The position numbers and the translations under genes were made by a program. Below are positions 61,009 to 64,000 of a DNA stretch of 64,000 nucleotides, piece after piece. How positions within the stretch are numbered: the stretch's first letter is position 1; each line of letters begins with the position of its first letter. This DNA is from Rhizobium oryzihabitans (GTDB lineage: Bacteria; Pseudomonadota; Alphaproteobacteria; Rhizobiales; Rhizobiaceae), in NCBI RefSeq assembly GCF_010669145.1, contig NZ_CP048635.1, forward strand, positions 868,001 through 932,000, read 5' to 3'. The notes beneath the pieces were generated by a model that had not been told where the DNA came from, did not search any database, and worked only from the letters and a program-made list of their open reading frames with translations.

Positions 61009-61053
61009 TATCAATTATTTGATAAAGGTAGTTCATAACTGATAGATATGAAC
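61009..61053. promoter_or_regulatory. candidate LysR-type operator region
   Basis: Two dyads lie between the divergent LysR and CoA-transferase genes: TATCAA-N4-TTGATA at 61009-61024 and GTTCATA-N9-TATGAAC at 61031-61053. They are spaced about two helical turns apart, centre to centre, as in many LysR regulator sites. Confidence 0.5.
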
Positions 61054-61100
61054 TGGACTGATTTCCAAGCGCAAAACCAACTCGTCTTCAGAGGCACCCC

Positions 61101-62012
61101 TTGAACCTTCGTCAGCTTGAAATCCTGCGTGCCGTGATACGTACCCGCTCCACAATTGCTGCGGCGCAAGATCTCGGCATGTCGCAGCCGGCCGTATCGA
61201 ACGCGATCAAGAACACCGAGGCCTCGCTCGGCTTCCTGCTGTTCGAGCGCGTCAACAAGCGCCTAATTCCGACCCAGGAGGCACAGATTCTGCTCTCGGA
61301 GGCCGAACCTCTGTTCCTGATGCAGGAGAAGGTCAACCAGACTGCCGTACACCTGAAAAACGGCCGCAAGGGCCGTATGCGCATTGTCGCGACGTCGGAA
61401 CTTTCGGAATCCCTCCTGCCGCAGGTGGTCGCGCATTTCCTGCAAGACCATGCCGGGGTCGAGGTTTCGCTGGAAACACAACGGCTCGACAACCTGCTGG
61501 AATATGTGGAAACCGGCATCGCCGACATCGGCTTTGCCATGGAGCCGCATCCACGCCGCACGCTGGAATATCTGCCGCTTGCCATGCTGGACATGGTTTG
61601 CGCCTGCCACACGCACAGTCCGCTCAACGCCCTCGACTTCGTCACGCCCGCCGACCTGGTCGGCTATCCGTTGATCAATGCACGCACAAGCAGTCGCATC
61701 AGCAATCTCGTTGAAGAAGCCTTCCGGCGAAGCGATGCGCCTTACACCCCAAGTATCGACGTCCGGTTCATGAACGTGGCTGGTCACTTCGTGGAGGAGG
61801 GCCTCGGGGTGACGATCATGGACGAACTGACAGCCTCGTCCCGGCGCTACAGCGACTTGAAAAGCATTCGACTGCAACCGCGGCTGCAGGTAACGATGTC
61901 TGCCATCGTTTCGTCACAACGGCTTCCGCAAAGCCTGACGAAGGGAATCATCAAGCATGCCCGCGAGGAAGTGAAACGGCGACTAGGGGCATCGGACCGA
62001 CCGGCTCCATGA
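61101..62012 (+). CDS. LysR-family transcriptional regulator of the CoA catabolic cluster
   Basis: A 303-residue regulator with an N-terminal winged helix (MNLRQLEILRAVIRTRSTI, AAAQDLGMSQPAVSNAIKN) and a periplasmic-binding-like effector domain (about 90-295). It starts at TTG (61101) with GAGGC upstream; ATG at 61048 is in another frame. The divergent position opposite the CoA-transferase genes, and the dyads between, indicate it controls them; the effector is likely the imported acid or a CoA ester. Confidence 0.9.
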   Translation: MNLRQLEILRAVIRTRSTIAAAQDLGMSQPAVSNAIKNTEASLGFLLFERVNKRLIPTQEAQILLSEAEPLFLMQEKVNQTAVHLKNGRKGRMRIVATSELSESLLPQVVAHFLQDHAGVEVSLETQRLDNLLEYVETGIADIGFAMEPHPRRTLEYLPLAMLDMVCACHTHSPLNALDFVTPADLVGYPLINARTSSRISNLVEEAFRRSDAPYTPSIDVRFMNVAGHFVEEGLGVTIMDELTASSRRYSDLKSIRLQPRLQVTMSAIVSSQRLPQSLTKGIIKHAREEVKRRLGASDRPAP

Positions 62013-62412
62013 ACGCTCTGGCAACTGCGTGATCTTGTTGGGGCGGTCGCCTAGCGCGACCTGGAAGTGCTCGGACATAAGATCGATGCCGACGTTCCCA
62101 GCCGGCGGATGCCTGCGTCTACCCAACCCTCAAGGTGTCCGGCCGCACTTTGTGAACGGACGGCTTGCGGGTTCTGCTGAAGTCGAGTCGAACAACCGGC
62201 TTTTCGACGCGAAACGCGTCATGGCCGAGAGAGATACCGACGCTCAATACCCCGCCTCGTCAAATATGCAACGTATCCGGTGCGGCTTTTACGTGGAAAA
62301 GCGGTATATGGCGGAGAGGGTGGGACTCCTTCCCGCAAGCCCAAAATGCCTAGAAAATAAGGAGTTTCGAAACGTCGACCTGATGCTGTGTGTACCAATG
62401 CTGTGGCCCACG
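62013..62412. other. gene-free junction between catabolic cluster and island
   Basis: No convincing gene. A short minus-strand frame at 62013-62099 reads NVGIDLMSEHFQVALG, faintly like the start of an IS110-type transposase, but it is too short to call. The tRNA-Ser-like fragment at 62309 and a flanking inverted repeat (ACTCCTT at 62325-62331 and AAGGAGT at 62359-62365) lie in its second half. Confidence 0.5.
62309..62325 (-). other. tRNA-Ser 3'-end-like fragment, possible attachment site
   Basis: On the minus strand this reads TCCCACCCTCTCCGCCA, the same as the T-arm edge, acceptor stem and CCA end of many alphaproteobacterial tRNA-Ser genes. Only the last 17 bases match; no tRNA body is present next to it. 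Such fragments are left as attR after an element integrates in a tRNA 3' end. The right neighbour genes are island-like. Confidence 0.5.
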
Positions 62413-62874
62413 TCATACCCTGCGGTCAGGCACAAGGTCAAGGCTCGTGGAAGTGGGGCAAGTGATCTGTCTCGCCAGCTGTAGGGCAGTGGGAGTAAGG
62501 CGTGATCGTGCGGATACCTGGCATTCCCAAACCACGATGACCCTCCAGCCCAAAGCTTCCAGTTCTGAGATAACCCTTCGATCACGGTCGATATTTCTTT
62601 CGAACTTGGCATTCCAGAAGTCAGGATTTGTCTTCGGGTTTGATGCCACCTTGCACCCCAGATGACGATGCCAGAAGCAGCCGTGTAAAAAAACCACTGT
62701 CTTATGACGAGGAAAGACGAGGTCGGGCCGACCGGGCAAGCCCGCGCCACCAAGCCGATATCTCAATCCTAGCTGATGTAGTGCCTTGCGAAGCGAGATT
62801 TCAGGTTTGGTATCTTTTGAACGGATGCGGGCCATGCGCTTGGAGCGTTCGCTTGGGGTAAGGAAATCGACCAA
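62413..62874 (-). CDS. vsr: very short patch repair (Vsr) endonuclease
   Basis: A 153-residue nuclease nicking 5' of a T:G mismatch that arises by deamination of 5-methylcytosine. The catalytic Asp51 in GRPDLVFP and His64 and His69 in FLHGCFWHRHLGC match the numbering in E. coli Vsr, as does the zinc Cys. The start is TTG at 62874 with GGAG eight bases upstream; a later ATG would cut off the usual N-terminus (LTPSERSKRMARI). It usually accompanies a cytosine methyltransferase, but none is inside the window. It is divergent from the GHKL gene, 201 bases apart. Confidence 0.9.
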   Translation of the reverse strand: MVDFLTPSERSKRMARIRSKDTKPEISLRKALHQLGLRYRLGGAGLPGRPDLVFPRHKTVVFLHGCFWHRHLGCKVASNPKTNPDFWNAKFERNIDRDRRVISELEALGWRVIVVWECQVSARSRLTPTALQLARQITCPTSTSLDLVPDRRV

Positions 62875-63075
62875 AACACCGCTCCCGCTGCTTCGTGCCT
62901 TTTCCTGAGGGCAGGAGCGGCACGTTTGATTCCATCTTTAGTAAATCGTTGATATAGACAGCGGTCACGAAAACATGAGCAACCACTGAATGCCGACGAT
63001 ACGGCTCCGCCAATTTTTCCGTGTAGAGGTGGCTCGGCCCCCTATTGCAGCAGCTTATTTGGAGTAAAAGAAGGC

Positions 63076-64000
63076 ATGGGGACAGAGACTTTTCGAATCA
63101 GCTCGTATCTAAAAGACATTATTGGTCGCGACCTCGTGACCAACGAGTTTGTCGCAATATTCGAACTTGTTAAGAATTCCTTTGATGCAAAAGCCAAGAC
63201 AGTCGACATTGAGTTCGATCCCAGCGAGCGAACAATTACAATCGTTGATAACGGCATTGGAATGTCCCGAAAAGATATTCGCGATAAATGGTTGTTCGTT
63301 GCCTACTCGGAAAAGGCTCTTGTTGACCCCGATACTTACCGGGACAAGATCAGGCCAGCTGGCCAATTTGCTGGTAGCAAAGGTATCGGCAGATTCGCGT
63401 GTGATACCCTCGGCCAACAATTGGAGCTGTACAGCCGAGTGGAAGGCAGTAAATCCATATCAAGATTAGAAATTGATTGGACGAAATTCGAAGCAAGCAG
63501 CACCGACGAATTCCAAGACGTCCAGGTGACTCTTGATACTGTTAGCGCTTTCCCTTCCGGTGCAAATGCCAAAGCGCCCGTCGCGAATGGTACTGTCCTC
63601 GTAATTAAGAGCACGCGCCAGGAATGGGATGCAGAGCGAATTCGGCGACTACGCAAGGACCTAGCAAAGCTGATCGATCCGTTTGGGACCACTACCCATG
63701 TGAAAGTCCAAACGTGGCTGCTAGATGGCTCTACTGAGCAGATAGAGGGTGTAGACGGACCGGTTGGCAATGACGTCGCTGGGCTACTGCAGGAAAAAAC
63801 AAGTCGAATTGAGGTCGTGATCGAGGGCGACAAGATCACGAGCACCCTCTTTGACCGTGGACGGAAGATTTACGCCGTACGTGAACCGTCGCCATTAAGC
63901 GAACTGAGTGATTGCCGCATTGAAGGGCACATCTACTTCCTTAATAGGTCGGCAAAACATACGTTTACCGTCCGCATGGGGGTGCGACCAATTGAGTTTG
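63076..64000 (+). CDS. GHKL (MORC/MutL-like) ATPase, 5' part
   Basis: The gene continues beyond the right edge; 308 codons are seen. It shows an N-terminal Hsp90/MutL-type ATPase: N-box FELVKNSFDA with metal Asn34 and catalytic Glu30, G1 motif IVDNGIGMSRKD, and lid motif GSKGIGRFACDTLG. The following domain (about 150 onward) resembles an S5-like transducer. Large GHKL ATPases of this kind are found in restriction-modification islands with Vsr, Z1-domain and methyltransferase genes. ATG at 63076 has AAGG upstream. Codon use is more A+T rich than in the catabolic genes to the left. Confidence 0.85.
   Translation, partial: MGTETFRISSYLKDIIGRDLVTNEFVAIFELVKNSFDAKAKTVDIEFDPSERTITIVDNGIGMSRKDIRDKWLFVAYSEKALVDPDTYRDKIRPAGQFAGSKGIGRFACDTLGQQLELYSRVEGSKSISRLEIDWTKFEASSTDEFQDVQVTLDTVSAFPSGANAKAPVANGTVLVIKSTRQEWDAERIRRLRKDLAKLIDPFGTTTHVKVQTWLLDGSTEQIEGVDGPVGNDVAGLLQEKTSRIEVVIEGDKITSTLFDRGRKIYAVREPSPLSELSDCRIEGHIYFLNRSAKHTFTVRMGVRPIEF

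Noticed and set aside
62013..62099. Minus-strand fragment reading NVGIDLMSEHFQVALG as an IS110 transposase remnant
   Set aside because: Only about 30 residues with weak similarity by eye; no terminal repeats or further transposase motifs.

Overview
The window looks like part of a Rhizobiaceae (Agrobacterium/Rhizobium-type) genome. The evidence is an Omp10-type lipoprotein, a homospermidine synthase, an asparagine permease/asparaginase/aspartase set, a high-GC coding style and a palindromic intergenic unit of the kind common in rhizobia. This is judged from sequence recognition only; no database search was possible. No complete rRNA or tRNA gene, CRISPR array or intact insertion sequence was seen.

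Bases 1-22300 are mostly core and envelope functions. They hold a partial DUF882 protein, an NtrC-type sigma-54 regulator, an M3 peptidase, a class IV aminotransferase, a PAS-GGDEF cyclase, homospermidine synthase, Omp10, a LysM-tailed 5'-nucleotidase, ferrochelatase, an SPFH/NfeD pair, arabinose-5-phosphate isomerase, a PAS protein, an outer-membrane barrel, GalU, a lytic transglycosylase, an SGNH-like protein and an OmpR/histidine-kinase pair. Bases 22454-28836 carry gltB and gltD with a previously hidden small membrane ORF between them. After threonine aldolase comes a minus-strand kdp cluster (30398-38804). It has a kdpF and two further tiny ORFs, a hairpin-rich leader, and a kdpE that is frameshifted at a short C run.

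Bases 39027-43826 form an asparagine/aspartate module: permease and asparaginase overlap and are divergent from aspartase, with a GntR regulator gene overlapping the aspartase end. The divergent promoter region carries two inverted copies of a 27-28 bp element. Next is an RND efflux operon with two adaptor proteins, divergent from its TetR regulator; the likely operator overlaps the efflux promoter.

Bases 50968-62012 hold a twelve-gene minus-strand catabolic cluster with a divergent LysR regulator: two CaiB-type CoA-transferases, an acyl-CoA dehydrogenase, two MaoC-fold proteins (one without the catalytic residues), a DapA-family lyase, a dimeric alpha-beta-barrel protein, a polar amino acid ABC importer and ETF beta/alpha. 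Read together these describe import of a small, probably amino-acid-like or betaine-like acid, CoA activation, dehydrogenation with electrons passing to ETF, and hydration. The substrate is unknown and this is the best candidate here for an undescribed pathway. The right end (about 62300-64000) changes character: a tRNA-Ser 3'-end-like fragment, a Vsr endonuclease and a partial MORC/MutL-like GHKL ATPase suggest the left border of a mobile defence island continuing beyond the window.
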